Assembly (NCBI GenBank): GCA_963578805.1
Contig: CAUZDY010000009.1
Location: 23,017-87,016, forward strand
Reading direction: 5' to 3'
From: CAUZIB01 sp963578805
Lineage (GTDB): Bacteria > Acidobacteriota > Vicinamibacteria > Vicinamibacterales > UBA8438
Length of the DNA: 64,000 nt
Part shown: positions 27,636 to 36,371 of the stretch, in pieces
Numbering within the stretch: the first letter of the stretch is position 1
How the letters are laid out: every line of letters starts with the position of its first letter
The notes under the pieces: generated by a model
Told to the model about the DNA's origin: nothing
Databases searched by the model: none
The model's input: only the letters and a program-made list of their open reading frames with translations
Made by a program: the position numbers and the translations under genes

Positions 27636-28324
27636 CGCAGTATAAAATTTGCTTCAACAGTCGAACCATGCGAGACGGTCACAGTCTGCGCCGTCCCACG
27701 GTACCGCTCGTGCCAGATCGTTAATTCGTAGGTGCCCGGTGGAACGTCACCGATCTCGAACCGACCATCTGAGCCACTAACTATTGCGATGTCGTCGGTC
27801 ACATACACCCACCCACGCATCCATCCATGTGAGTCGCATTCCACGCGCACCACGCCGGGCCGGCGCAACGGACGCTCAATTGACAAGCCGGGGATCGGAA
27901 TCGCAATATTGAATACAGTACGCGCCCGGTCGTCGTACGCATGAGTGGTGTGGAGTGTCTCGTCCTCGCTAGTCAGCGTCACCACACTACGGGTTTTCGC
28001 GACCTGGACACGAGGCTCAAAGTAGCAGCTCTTGTTGCTGATTGTAGGAAGCACCGGGTCAACCACCCATGGGGAGCCTGTCACGACGACCACCGTGTTG
28101 GCGACGCCGCCGGAGGGATCGACCACGGTCGCACGGTCCTCGACTTCGTCTCCACACAGGGTCTGGTCGGTGTCAACCGAGACCATCACAATGTCCGGAA
28201 CATTATCGACCGTGACACGCCCGGTGATCTTTCCTCCCACTTGCCCTCCCCCAGCTGGCTGGCTGAGCAGGAGAAGCGATACCACCCAGACGCTGACGCC
28301 AACAATACTCAGGCCCGTCTTCAT
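27632..28324 (-). CDS. Exported protein with carboxypeptidase-regulatory-like domain
   Basis: This 230-residue protein has a signal peptide (about residues 1-27, ending near SQPAGG). A beta-rich middle is followed by VECDSHGWMRGWVYV and a C-terminal beta-sandwich (GSDGRFEIGDVPPGTYELTIWHERYRG split over residues about 185-212) of the CarboxypepD_reg type. Such proteins are periplasmic or surface-associated; the Cys/His/Met cluster in the CDSHGWM segment could bind copper, but this is a guess. ATG 28324 follows AGAGAAC and places the signal peptide at the start; the frame is open to 28429. Confidence 0.74.
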   Translation of the reverse strand: MKTGLSIVGVSVWVVSLLLLSQPAGGGQVGGKITGRVTVDNVPDIVMVSVDTDQTLCGDEVEDRATVVDPSGGVANTVVVVTGSPWVVDPVLPTISNKSCYFEPRVQVAKTRSVVTLTSEDETLHTTHAYDDRARTVFNIAIPIPGLSIERPLRRPGVVRVECDSHGWMRGWVYVTDDIAIVSGSDGRFEIGDVPPGTYELTIWHERYRGTAQTVTVSHGSTVEANFILR

Positions 28325-28458
28325 CGGGTGTTCTCTATGCCTCTGGATAGTGTACTTCGGGTCGGCGAGCGGCCATGAAACAGTTCGTGCGACTACAACG
28401 GGCAGACAAAACAAGTTTCGCAACCTCACCCCTCACAGATTCAGGCTTCTGATTTCGC

Positions 28459-30306
28459 TCAGAGACCACTGGATCCGCGAGGGGACACCGGCGTCGAAAC
28501 TGAAGGAAGCTCCGGCGTGAAATCCTCCCCCGGATTGATGAACTGGTCACTCTCGAATCGATATTGCTTGTCGTACAGCTGCTTATATCGGCCATCGACG
28601 GCCAGCAGCTGATCGTGGGTGCCCCGCTCGACAACTTGGCCGTGCTCAAGGACGAGAATTTGGTCGGCGCTCTGAATCGTAGAGAGCCGGTGAGCAATCA
28701 CAAATGTCGTCCGCCCCCGGCGCAGCGAACGAAGGCCATCCTGAATCAGTGCCTCACTCTCGCTATCCAGGCTCGATGTCGCCTCGTCGAGGACGAGGAT
28801 CTTGGGGCGGGCCAATACGGCGCGTGCGATCGCCACGCGCTGCCGCTGTCCCCCTGACAGCTTGACGCCGCGTTCCCCAACAATGGTGTTATACCCATCC
28901 GGAAATTCCAAGATGAACTCTTCGCAGTGAGCAATGCGGCTTACCTCTCGAATCTCCTCAGTCGTTGCCCGTGGATTGGAAAAGCTCAGATTCGCAGCAA
29001 TGGTGCCATCAAAAAGAAAATTGTCTTGCAGAACGACGCCCAGAAGCGACCGGTAATCCCTGAGTTGAATCGACTCGAGATCCTGTCCGTCCAGTGTCAC
29101 CACGCCTAACTGTGGACGGTTGAACGCCATGATGAGACTGATGAGGGTACTCTTGCCCGAACCACTCGAACCGACAAGAGCGGTCGTGGTACCCGCCGGG
29201 GCGACTAGTGAGACATTGCGAAGGACCGGGACACCGGACTCGTACTCAAACGATACTTGATCGAGTCGAATCTCACCGTTGACATTCGTCAGCGGCCGCC
29301 GCCGTTCATCCTCCTCATTCTCGGTCACCATGGACTTGATTTCGCGAATCCGGTCGAGGCCGGCGAAGGCTTCGGTGACCTGGGTTCCGATCGATGACAT
29401 CTGAATCACCGGTGCGATCACAAGACCGGTGAAGAGGATGTATTGCACCAAAGCTCCAGTCGTCCACGTGCCTGCGATGAGCGCTTGCCCACCCAGAAGG
29501 ATCATCAGTACCCCGATCCCACCCATGACGAGCGTCGAGACCGACGCGACCGCCGACACGCCGGTGACCGTCATGGCAACGTTTCGAAGCAGTCGATGCG
29601 CACCTTTAGCAAATACGAACTGCTCTCGCTTTTCGACCGCGTACGCCTTAACGATCCGAATTCCGCTCAGTGTCTCGGCGAGCCGACCGGTCACCCCGGC
29701 GTTGATCTTCCCGCGCTCACGGAAGATCGGGCGCAATCTCGAGAAAGCAACCGACAGGCCGGCGCCAAATGCCAGCAGGATGACGAGCGTCACGGCGGTC
29801 AACTGCCAGTTGAGATAGAACAGCACGCCGAGCGCAACAGTCGCGGTGACGACGCCGCCCACCAACTGGGCCAGCCCGGTCCCCACCAGGTTTCGAATGC
29901 CCTCGGCGTCCGTCATAATGCGCGAGATCAAAACCCCGGTCTGGGTCGAGTCAAAGTACCCGATTGGCAGCCTGGAGACGTGAGCCATCAGACTCTTTCG
30001 CATCTCCGTAATCGCCCGCTGGGCCGCAACACCGAGGACCTGTGACAGCGCGAAGCCAGTACCCGCCTGCACGACCGTCGCACCTAGCCCGACAGCAGCA
30101 AGCAGTGTCAACTGGTCTCCCCGGCCATTTGGGATTACGTCGTCGATGACGTACCTCGACATCGCCGGCAGAACCAACCCGGCACCGCGACTCAAAAGCA
30201 TCATGCCCAGCCCGAGCAGGAGCCGAAATCTGTGGCGCCACACGAGGGTACGGGCCTCCTGCCAAGCGCCGGCGGTCAGCCGTTTCTTCTTGTCTAGCGC
30301 AGTCAT
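28459..30306 (-). CDS. ABC exporter, fused membrane and ATPase domains (MsbA/BmrA-like)
   Basis: The 615-residue half-transporter has six membrane helices in residues about 30-330 and one nucleotide-binding domain. The latter shows Walker A GSSGSGKST, Q-loop LLGVVLQDNFLFDGT, signature LSGGQRQRVAIARA and Walker B ILVLDEATSSLD. It would work as a homodimer exporting a lipid, drug or peptide; sequence alone does not separate these. The gene starts at ATG 30306, 32 bp from the divergent dinB start. It is followed after 134 bp by the regulatory-domain protein gene. Confidence 0.88.
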   Translation of the reverse strand: MTALDKKKRLTAGAWQEARTLVWRHRFRLLLGLGMMLLSRGAGLVLPAMSRYVIDDVIPNGRGDQLTLLAAVGLGATVVQAGTGFALSQVLGVAAQRAITEMRKSLMAHVSRLPIGYFDSTQTGVLISRIMTDAEGIRNLVGTGLAQLVGGVVTATVALGVLFYLNWQLTAVTLVILLAFGAGLSVAFSRLRPIFRERGKINAGVTGRLAETLSGIRIVKAYAVEKREQFVFAKGAHRLLRNVAMTVTGVSAVASVSTLVMGGIGVLMILLGGQALIAGTWTTGALVQYILFTGLVIAPVIQMSSIGTQVTEAFAGLDRIREIKSMVTENEEDERRRPLTNVNGEIRLDQVSFEYESGVPVLRNVSLVAPAGTTTALVGSSGSGKSTLISLIMAFNRPQLGVVTLDGQDLESIQLRDYRSLLGVVLQDNFLFDGTIAANLSFSNPRATTEEIREVSRIAHCEEFILEFPDGYNTIVGERGVKLSGGQRQRVAIARAVLARPKILVLDEATSSLDSESEALIQDGLRSLRRGRTTFVIAHRLSTIQSADQILVLEHGQVVERGTHDQLLAVDGRYKQLYDKQYRFESDQFINPGEDFTPELPSVSTPVSPRGSSGL

Positions 30307-30337
30307 AAGAAAACGTTCAGTTTAGTAGACTTTCGCC

Positions 30338-31432
30338 GTGGTTTCACGATCTCGCCGAATCATCCATATCGATATGGACGCATTCTATGCCTCGGTCGAG
30401 CAGCGCGAAGCGCCGAATCTCAAGGGGCGACCGGTCGTGGTGGGGGGACGACCTGAGGGCCGTGGGGTTGTCGCGGCGGCGAGCTACGAGGCGCGTGCAT
30501 TCGGCATCCACTCTGCGATGTCGATGGCCAAGGCGATGCGACTCTGTCCGGAGTTAAAAATCGTCCGGCCAGACTTTAAGAAATACCGATCTATCTCGCA
30601 GCAAGTCTTCGCGATGTTCCGGGCCGTCACCCGACTCGTAGAACCGCTTTCGTTGGACGAGGCGTATCTCGACGTGACGGAGAACGCCTGGGATGAGCCT
30701 CTGGCGACCCCGGTCGCCAGACGACTGAAGCAGCAAATTGCCAACGAGACCGGTCTGACCGCATCGGCCGGTGTCGCACCCAATAAGTTCTTGGCAAAGG
30801 TCGCATCGGGGTGGAGGAAACCCGACGGGCTGACCGTCGTGCCACACGAGAAGGTCGAGGCGTTTCTCCACGAATTGCCGGTCAGTGCACTCTGGGGTGT
30901 GGGTCCCGTGACCGAACGCAAACTAAGAGCACGCGGAATCGAACGGGTCGTGGACATCCGAGCCACGGATGACAATGTACTGCACCAGCTGGTTGGTAAG
31001 CAGGCGGACTGGCTGAAAGACCTCTCCTTCGGCCAGGACGATCGTCCGGTAACCCCGAATCGTCCAGCTAAGTCATCAGGGTCCGAACGCACCTATCCGG
31101 AAGACTTGACCGACCTCGACACGATCCGCGATGAGCTCGACCGGATGACCCGACAGGCAGCGAGCAGACTCGAGCGAAGTGCGCTTTTTTCCCGCACGGT
31201 CACGGTTAAGATGCGCTATTCGGACTTCACCACGATCACCCGAAGCACTACGAGTGCAGCGCCAACCCGGGATCCCGAACTGCTAGTCGAGCGAACCTCG
31301 GCACTCCTCGAGAAGACCGAGGCTGGCAGCAGACCGGTACGGCTACTGGGAGTCAGCGTCGGCAACCTAACAGCGACCGAACGGAGGGATTATCTTTACA
31401 ATCTTGAGGAACCACGATTGTGGGACGAGTAG
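30338..31432 (+). CDS. dinB: DNA polymerase IV (Y family)
   Basis: This 364-residue translesion polymerase has the Y-family motifs: HIDMDAFYASVEQRE with the first catalytic Asp, SYEARAFGIHSAMS, and LSLDEAYLDVT with the Asp-Glu catalytic pair. An HhH thumb (ALWGVGPVTERKLRARGI) and the little-finger domain with SRTVTVKMRYSDF follow. It copies damaged DNA with low fidelity. The start is GTG 30338; no strong ribosome site or LexA-like box was noticed. rsgA follows 19 bp later on the same strand. Confidence 0.93.
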   Translation: MVSRSRRIIHIDMDAFYASVEQREAPNLKGRPVVVGGRPEGRGVVAAASYEARAFGIHSAMSMAKAMRLCPELKIVRPDFKKYRSISQQVFAMFRAVTRLVEPLSLDEAYLDVTENAWDEPLATPVARRLKQQIANETGLTASAGVAPNKFLAKVASGWRKPDGLTVVPHEKVEAFLHELPVSALWGVGPVTERKLRARGIERVVDIRATDDNVLHQLVGKQADWLKDLSFGQDDRPVTPNRPAKSSGSERTYPEDLTDLDTIRDELDRMTRQAASRLERSALFSRTVTVKMRYSDFTTITRSTTSAAPTRDPELLVERTSALLEKTEAGSRPVRLLGVSVGNLTATERRDYLYNLEEPRLWDE

Positions 31433-31451
31433 GAGTACTCTTGAATAGCCC

Positions 31452-32525
31452 ATGGCCCCACCCCCCGATCGATTAGCTCGGCTCGGATGGAACCAGCACT
31501 TTGCTGACGCCTTCCATGAGCTGCGGGACACCGATGTGGTGCCCGCGCGGGTCAGTGTGGAGCACAATCATCTTTTTCGCGTTTATACCTCGTCGGCGGA
31601 GATACTGGCGAGCGCTGCCGGACGACTCAAGCACATCGCCGACGCCCCGTCAGCACTACCGGCCGTCGGAGACTGGGTGAGTATTCGCCCCACGTTGGAC
31701 GGACCGGCCCAAATCCTGGCGATCCTCCCACGGACAACCTGTTTTTCTCGCAAGGCCGCGGGTGATGTTACCAAGCGCCAGGTTGTGGCCGCGAACATCG
31801 ATACCGTGTTCCTGGTCTCCGGTCTGGATGGCGATTTCAATTCTCGGCGGATCCAGCGATATCTAGTGGCGGTATCAGACAGCGGTGCCGTGCCCGTTAT
31901 CGTCCTCAATAAAAGCGACCTAGCCGAAGACGTCAAGGCCACCACAACGAGGCTTCGTGAGATCGCGACTGACGTACCGATCCATGTGACGAGCTGCGAG
32001 GACGGCCGCGGAATCGACAGACTGGTACGGTACCTCACCGTCGGCCATACAATTGCATTTCTCGGATCATCAGGAGTCGGTAAATCGACATTGATCAACC
32101 GGCTGCTGGGGTACGACCGCCAGCGCACACAAACGGTGCGCCCACAGGACCAGCGTGGACGCCACACGACGGTGCATCGCGAGCTGCTACTGCATCCAAA
32201 GAGCGGCGTCATCATCGACACACCCGGCATGCGCGAGCTGCGTCTGTGGGACAGCAGTGGAGGTCTCGAAACGACGTTCTACGATATCGAGGCCCTCGTG
32301 GAAAGTTGCCGATTTCGCGACTGCCAGCACCGAACCGAACCCGGTTGTGCCGTTCAGCAGGCGGTGACGAACGGAAAAATCTCTTCCGGACGATTGGCGT
32401 ATTACCATCAGCTGCAGGACGAGCGGACGGCATTAGGGAAACGACGCGACGAACTGGCTCAGCTCAAGGATAAACGACCACAGAAGAGAACAAATCGAGT
32501 GTCTCATCGTAAGCCAAAACGATAG
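31452..32525 (+). CDS. rsgA: Ribosome small subunit-dependent GTPase A
   Basis: The 357-residue protein has an N-terminal OB-like domain and a circularly permuted GTPase whose motifs run G4 (LNKSD), G1 (GSSGVGKST), then G3 (DTPGM), diagnostic of RsgA/YjeQ. A C-terminal zinc knuckle CRFRDCQHRTEPGC supplies Cys, Cys, His and Cys. It assists late 30S subunit maturation. The Lys/Arg-rich tail (KDKRPQKRTNRV) fits RNA contact. It lies in a co-directional run dinB-rsgA-amidohydrolase with gaps of 19 and 10 bp. Confidence 0.94.
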   Translation: MAPPPDRLARLGWNQHFADAFHELRDTDVVPARVSVEHNHLFRVYTSSAEILASAAGRLKHIADAPSALPAVGDWVSIRPTLDGPAQILAILPRTTCFSRKAAGDVTKRQVVAANIDTVFLVSGLDGDFNSRRIQRYLVAVSDSGAVPVIVLNKSDLAEDVKATTTRLREIATDVPIHVTSCEDGRGIDRLVRYLTVGHTIAFLGSSGVGKSTLINRLLGYDRQRTQTVRPQDQRGRHTTVHRELLLHPKSGVIIDTPGMRELRLWDSSGGLETTFYDIEALVESCRFRDCQHRTEPGCAVQQAVTNGKISSGRLAYYHQLQDERTALGKRRDELAQLKDKRPQKRTNRVSHRKPKR

Positions 32526-32535
32526 ACGGTCTCTC

Positions 32536-33801
32536 ATGCAACACACGCAACCGCCCCATCTCGCAATCGGGCTTGCCTGCCTTCTGGTCCTCGGCGCGTT
32601 GGTGGGTGCTCAGGACAGTACCACCACTATCCGAGCTGGCCTACTGATCGACGCAACTGGCGCGACCAGACGCAACGCCAGAATCTTTATCGAGGGCGGC
32701 ACGATCACGCGAATTGACGGACTCCGCGGTGCCGTTACTTACGACCTCTCGAACCTCGTGGTGATGCCGGGTTGGATCGATACCCACGTGCATCTTGCCT
32801 CACATTTCGACGGTGACGAAAAAATCCATCGGAGTGAGACCAAGGAATCCCAGGGGCAGGCAATGCTCTATGCCGTTGCTAACGCGTACCAGACATTGAT
32901 GGGAGGCTTCACGACCGTTCAGAGCCTCGGAAGCCCAGTGGACACAGACCTCCGGAGGTGGATCGCCCGTGGCGATCTGCCCGGTCCCCGCGTGTTGACT
33001 TCGATCCGTCCCGTGACAGCGGAGACCGGTGATGTCACCGCAATTCGCCAGTTCGTTCAGGAGCTCGCAACAGATGGTGCCGATGTGGTTAAGGTTGTCG
33101 CGTCGGCGAGCATTAGAGACGGCGGCGAGCGGACGATGAACGACTCGCAGATCCAGGCGGCGTGCGGAGAAGCGACGTCCCTTGGGCTCCGGACGGCGGT
33201 CCAGGCCTACGATACCGAGGTGCTCCGAACAGCGATTCTGGCTGGCTGTACGTCGATCGAGAATGCAAGCCAGTATGACGACGAAGTCCTCGAGTTGGCG
33301 GCCGAGCACGGGACGTACCTCAGCCCGAAGATCGCTCTCGTGTATCAGAACTACTTTGACAACCGGGACCGATTCCTCGGGATCGGTAACTACACCTCAG
33401 TTGCGTTCGCACGGATGGAGGAGGCCCGCAGGGCCGGGATCGACACATTCATTCGCATGCTCGCCAATCCATCTGTCAGGGTCGTCCTCGGTACCGACGC
33501 CATCGCCGGTGCACATGGCCGAAATGTAGAGGAACTGATCGCACGAGTCGAAGACGGACGCCAGGACGAAATGGCTGCGATCCTGTCGGCGACATCTGTG
33601 GCCGCCGAATCTCTAGGACTTGGCGACACGGTCGGAACGATCGCGGTGGGGTTCGGGGCTGACCTCGTGGCGGTCGGCGGCAACCCGCTCGACAACATCG
33701 AACATGTTCGGAACGTGCGGTTTGTGATGAAGGGCGGACAAGTCTATCGGAACAACGTCCGACCCGTCGCTCCGTCGGCTCCAGCGCGCCGACGACGCTA
33801 G
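32536..33801 (+). CDS. Exported amidohydrolase-family protein with altered metal site
   Basis: The 421-residue protein has a signal peptide (residues about 8-25) and an imidazolonepropionase-like TIM barrel. HxH is present in GWIDTHVHLASHF, the bridging Lys in ADVVKVVAS (K186) and the strand-8 Asp in VLGTDAIAG. The two remaining His ligands are not there: the VHAH block reads VQAYD (Y225) and SIEHG reads SIENA (N243). So it either uses a different metal arrangement or has lost hydrolase activity. Substrate unknown. It follows rsgA by 10 bp. Confidence 0.8.
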   Translation: MQHTQPPHLAIGLACLLVLGALVGAQDSTTTIRAGLLIDATGATRRNARIFIEGGTITRIDGLRGAVTYDLSNLVVMPGWIDTHVHLASHFDGDEKIHRSETKESQGQAMLYAVANAYQTLMGGFTTVQSLGSPVDTDLRRWIARGDLPGPRVLTSIRPVTAETGDVTAIRQFVQELATDGADVVKVVASASIRDGGERTMNDSQIQAACGEATSLGLRTAVQAYDTEVLRTAILAGCTSIENASQYDDEVLELAAEHGTYLSPKIALVYQNYFDNRDRFLGIGNYTSVAFARMEEARRAGIDTFIRMLANPSVRVVLGTDAIAGAHGRNVEELIARVEDGRQDEMAAILSATSVAAESLGLGDTVGTIAVGFGADLVAVGGNPLDNIEHVRNVRFVMKGGQVYRNNVRPVAPSAPARRRR

Positions 33802-33835
33802 TATTGTTTTCCTCTAGCCCCACAGTTCACGTGGA

Positions 33836-34405
33836 CTAGTGCACGTGTTCACCACCCATTTGCAGCAGCGATGGGTCAGCACCAAGACGCCGTATGGTCG
33901 TCTCCCACATCTTGTCCGGCCGAATGCTAAAGATGATTTCCGGGTCGGTTTCGGCTGTCAGCCAGACCGATGACAAAAGTTCTGCATCGAGTTGTCCCGC
34001 GCTCCAACCGGCGCAGCCGGTGAGCAGACGCGTTCGCGGTGGCGGAGGGGCGACCAGTAGTCGGCGGAGCAAATCCTGAGACGTCGATAAGAAGACCCCC
34101 TCGCTGACTTGGACCGACTCTGTATCAAGGGGTTTGGTTCCCGTGAGGATCCATCCACGCTCCGGCTCGACCGGACCGCCGATCCAGAGCTCCAGCCCAT
34201 TGTTCATCTCGACCGGTGGTGCCAATCGGACAACCGACGCGGCAGATGTCTCGGTTGGACGATTCAGAACGAGGCCGAACGCACCATCCACACCATGCTC
34301 GCACAGCAGGATCACGGTCTGATGAAAGTTGGGGTCAGTCATTTGCGGCATCGATACAAGTAGGGCGGACGGAACACCTCCGAACGCTGGTGACTCGTTG
34401 CTCAT
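33836..34405 (-). CDS. YqgE/AlgH family protein
   Basis: The 189-residue cytosolic protein matches the UPF0301 family: LLVSMPQMTDPNFHQTVILLCEHGVDGAFGLVLNRPT (residues about 14-50, quoted in part), then WIGGPVEPERGWILT, and a late LTGCAGWSAGQLDAEL. Its biochemical role is still unclear; it is linked by name to alginate regulation in pseudomonads. The ATG at 34405 follows GGGAG. It is the last gene of a two-gene minus-strand set following queG? No: queG lies at the lower-coordinate-upstream side (35488-34442), so queG is transcribed first and this gene 36 bp later. Confidence 0.88.
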   Translation of the reverse strand: MSNESPAFGGVPSALLVSMPQMTDPNFHQTVILLCEHGVDGAFGLVLNRPTETSAASVVRLAPPVEMNNGLELWIGGPVEPERGWILTGTKPLDTESVQVSEGVFLSTSQDLLRRLLVAPPPPRTRLLTGCAGWSAGQLDAELLSSVWLTAETDPEIIFSIRPDKMWETTIRRLGADPSLLQMGGEHVH

Positions 34406-34441
34406 AGGTCGCTCGGCTCCCGAGAAACTATCATCACCCTA

Positions 34442-35488
34442 TCATGACCGCTTCGACACGCGGTTCCGCGCCCACTGGACATGGGAATCAACGAGAGGGT
34501 TCCTTTTCGACTCGTCAGCTACTGGCTCCGCCAGTGCCTTCACGGCCTCATCCGATCCAGCGTTACCCAGGGCCACCGCGATATTTCGTCGCAGACGCAG
34601 AAGCCCGGTGTGCGACAGAGCGCTATGCGACACTATCGGTCCGAGCACCTCGTCCGGTTGTTGCCACAGGTCCGTCAATCGCGGTCGGTCGAACACCGCC
34701 TGGGGCTGCCAGCAATCGTCGCTGGACTGCGTGGCGTCGGCGTTCCACGGACAGACATCCTGGCAAACGTCACAACCGTAGACATGTGAACCTACACCGA
34801 TCCGAGAGGACTCCGGCACGGCGTCCTTAAGCTCAATCGTGATATATGAGATACACCGCGTCGCATCTAAGACCCACGGCTCAACGAAGGCATCGGTCGG
34901 ACAGGCTTCGAGACAGAGGGTGCACGTCCCACATTGGTCCAGCGCCGGCGCGTCGGTCTCCAGTGGCAAGCTACAAATGATCTCTGAGAGAAAAAGCCAC
35001 GAGCCAAGGTCGGGGTTAATCACGCAGGTGTTCTTACCGATCCACCCGAGACCGGCGTACTGAGCATAGACACGCTCCTGAACCGGACCGGTGTCGACAT
35101 ACGTCTTGGCCTCGAATGTCTCAGGGCTGGCATCCTGCATCCACTCGAGCAGCGTGCGGGTCCGTTGCCCCACGATATCGTGGTAATCAGCACCCCACGC
35201 GTACCGGGCGATGCCGGCCTCGTCCGGATCGGCGCGCTCGGTCGAGTACGGCTGCTGGGTGTTGTAGACCGTTCCCAGCGCGACCACGGTTCGGGCCGAT
35301 GGCAGCAATTGTCTGACATCGGCACGGCGTGACGCCGTACGCGACATATACTCCATCTCGCCGGCATAACCGTTGTCGAGCCAAGTTCTAAGAAATTCGA
35401 GTTCGGCGAACCCCGCCGCCGGCGCGACACCGCACAGGTCGAACCCAAGGGACCTGGCCTTTATCTTGATCTCGTCTGCAGTCAGCAT
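34442..35488 (-). CDS. queG: Epoxyqueuosine reductase
   Basis: The 348-residue cobalamin and iron-sulfur enzyme performs the last step of queuosine synthesis in tRNA. The cobalamin-binding/catalytic part carries VDTGPVQERVYAQYAGLGWIGKN (quoted in two parts: VDTGPVQERV and GLGWIGKN). Two [4Fe-4S] motifs follow, CGTCTLCLEACP and CDVCQDVCPW, and then a HEAT-like tail with LRRNIAVALGN. I used ATG 35488; a TTG four codons upstream is also open. No other queuosine genes are in the window. The YqgE-like gene follows 36 bp downstream. Confidence 0.93.
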   Translation of the reverse strand: MLTADEIKIKARSLGFDLCGVAPAAGFAELEFLRTWLDNGYAGEMEYMSRTASRRADVRQLLPSARTVVALGTVYNTQQPYSTERADPDEAGIARYAWGADYHDIVGQRTRTLLEWMQDASPETFEAKTYVDTGPVQERVYAQYAGLGWIGKNTCVINPDLGSWLFLSEIICSLPLETDAPALDQCGTCTLCLEACPTDAFVEPWVLDATRCISYITIELKDAVPESSRIGVGSHVYGCDVCQDVCPWNADATQSSDDCWQPQAVFDRPRLTDLWQQPDEVLGPIVSHSALSHTGLLRLRRNIAVALGNAGSDEAVKALAEPVADESKRNPLVDSHVQWARNRVSKRS

Positions 35489-35569
35489 CAGAAGCGACAA
35501 CGGGCAAGTCGACGGTTTCCAGATTCAGTCGTGGAGTATACTGCGGCGGCTCGCACGAAGGAGGCACGG

Positions 35570-35977
35570 ATGCGCTCTCGCTTGATCGTTGGACTCGTGA
35601 TGCTCCTCGGCGGGAGTATCGCGACATCACCCTGGCATCGCACCAGCTCGGTGAGCGCCAGCATTCTGGTAGCGCAGGACAACCCAATTCCCATGTCAGA
35701 AGAATCGATCACGGCGGGCCGCACCGTATACGTCAGGTTTTGTGCCTCCTGCCACGGCACGCGAGGGCTTGGCGATGGTGCTGCAGCGATTTCGGATACG
35801 AAACCGGCCAACCTCGTCGACGACGAGTGGGTGCACGGCAGCACGGACACAGAGATCTTTAAGACGATTGCTGAGGGTGTTCCACCAGAGTACGCGATGG
35901 AAGAGTGGTTGGGACGCGTGTCGGAAGAGGACATCTGGAACGTCATCAACTACCTCCGAAGGCTTGCCGCAGACTAG
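35570..35977 (+). CDS. Exported monoheme cytochrome c
   Basis: The 135-residue protein has a signal peptide (about residues 1-30) and a single heme-binding CASCH motif. GTRGLGDGAAA follows, and a downstream Met in PEYAMEEWLG could be the sixth heme ligand. The C-terminal helix EDIWNVINYLRRLA is typical of small class I c-type cytochromes. It would carry electrons in the periplasm; it could serve the PQQ dehydrogenase of this window, but the genes are 30 kb apart. AAGGAGG lies 6 bp before ATG 35570. It converges with the site-2-protease pseudogene. Confidence 0.87.
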   Translation: MRSRLIVGLVMLLGGSIATSPWHRTSSVSASILVAQDNPIPMSEESITAGRTVYVRFCASCHGTRGLGDGAAAISDTKPANLVDDEWVHGSTDTEIFKTIAEGVPPEYAMEEWLGRVSEEDIWNVINYLRRLAAD

Positions 35978-35993
35978 AACAGTCGCACGAAAC

Positions 35994-36371
35994 TCAACAG
36001 CCAGTCGTGGAGCGCTCGCCGAAGCACCTTCGACCCGTCACCAGATTCACGGCCGGACCCGCCAGCGCGACCCAGAGCTCTTAACGAGGCACATCGAGCA
36101 TCCGCTTGAGACGAACCAGCCCTCCGATCGAGATCAACGTGACATCTCGGGTCTTGACGCCGAACTGCCTGGCGATGAGCGCGTGACCAAACTCGTGCAG
36201 GATAATCGTGACGAAGATCGCGAGGACGAACAGCACGCTTGACACTGCGGCGGCGATTCCACGGCCTGCCGCCAGACCAATCACGAGAAGGAAAAGAATC
36301 AGGGCAGCGAACGTCCCGTGGATGTTGATCGGGAATCCCGTCGCCGGTCACGATAGGCGTGACCAGCTCAT
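35994..36371 (-). pseudogene. Site-2 protease (M50) remnant with two in-frame stops
   Basis: Reading one frame from ATG 36371 gives the start of a rhomboid-unrelated M50 membrane protease: a short leader, INIHGTFAALILFLLVIG, then the zinc motif HEFGHALI (36183-36197) and TRDVTLISIGGLVRLKRM. The frame is broken by TGA at 36348-36350 (eighth codon) and by TAA at 36081-36083. After the second stop the expected family sequence ELWVALAGPAVN continues in the same frame, so each stop is a point change and not a shift. The reading ends at 35994, far short of the family's usual length. The ATG overlaps the lpxB stop as ATGA. Confidence 0.8.

Noticed and set aside
36348..36350. TGA in the M50 remnant as a selenocysteine codon
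   Set aside because: The family has no Cys at that position, a TAA also interrupts the gene later, and no SECIS-like hairpin or selenium gene was seen.
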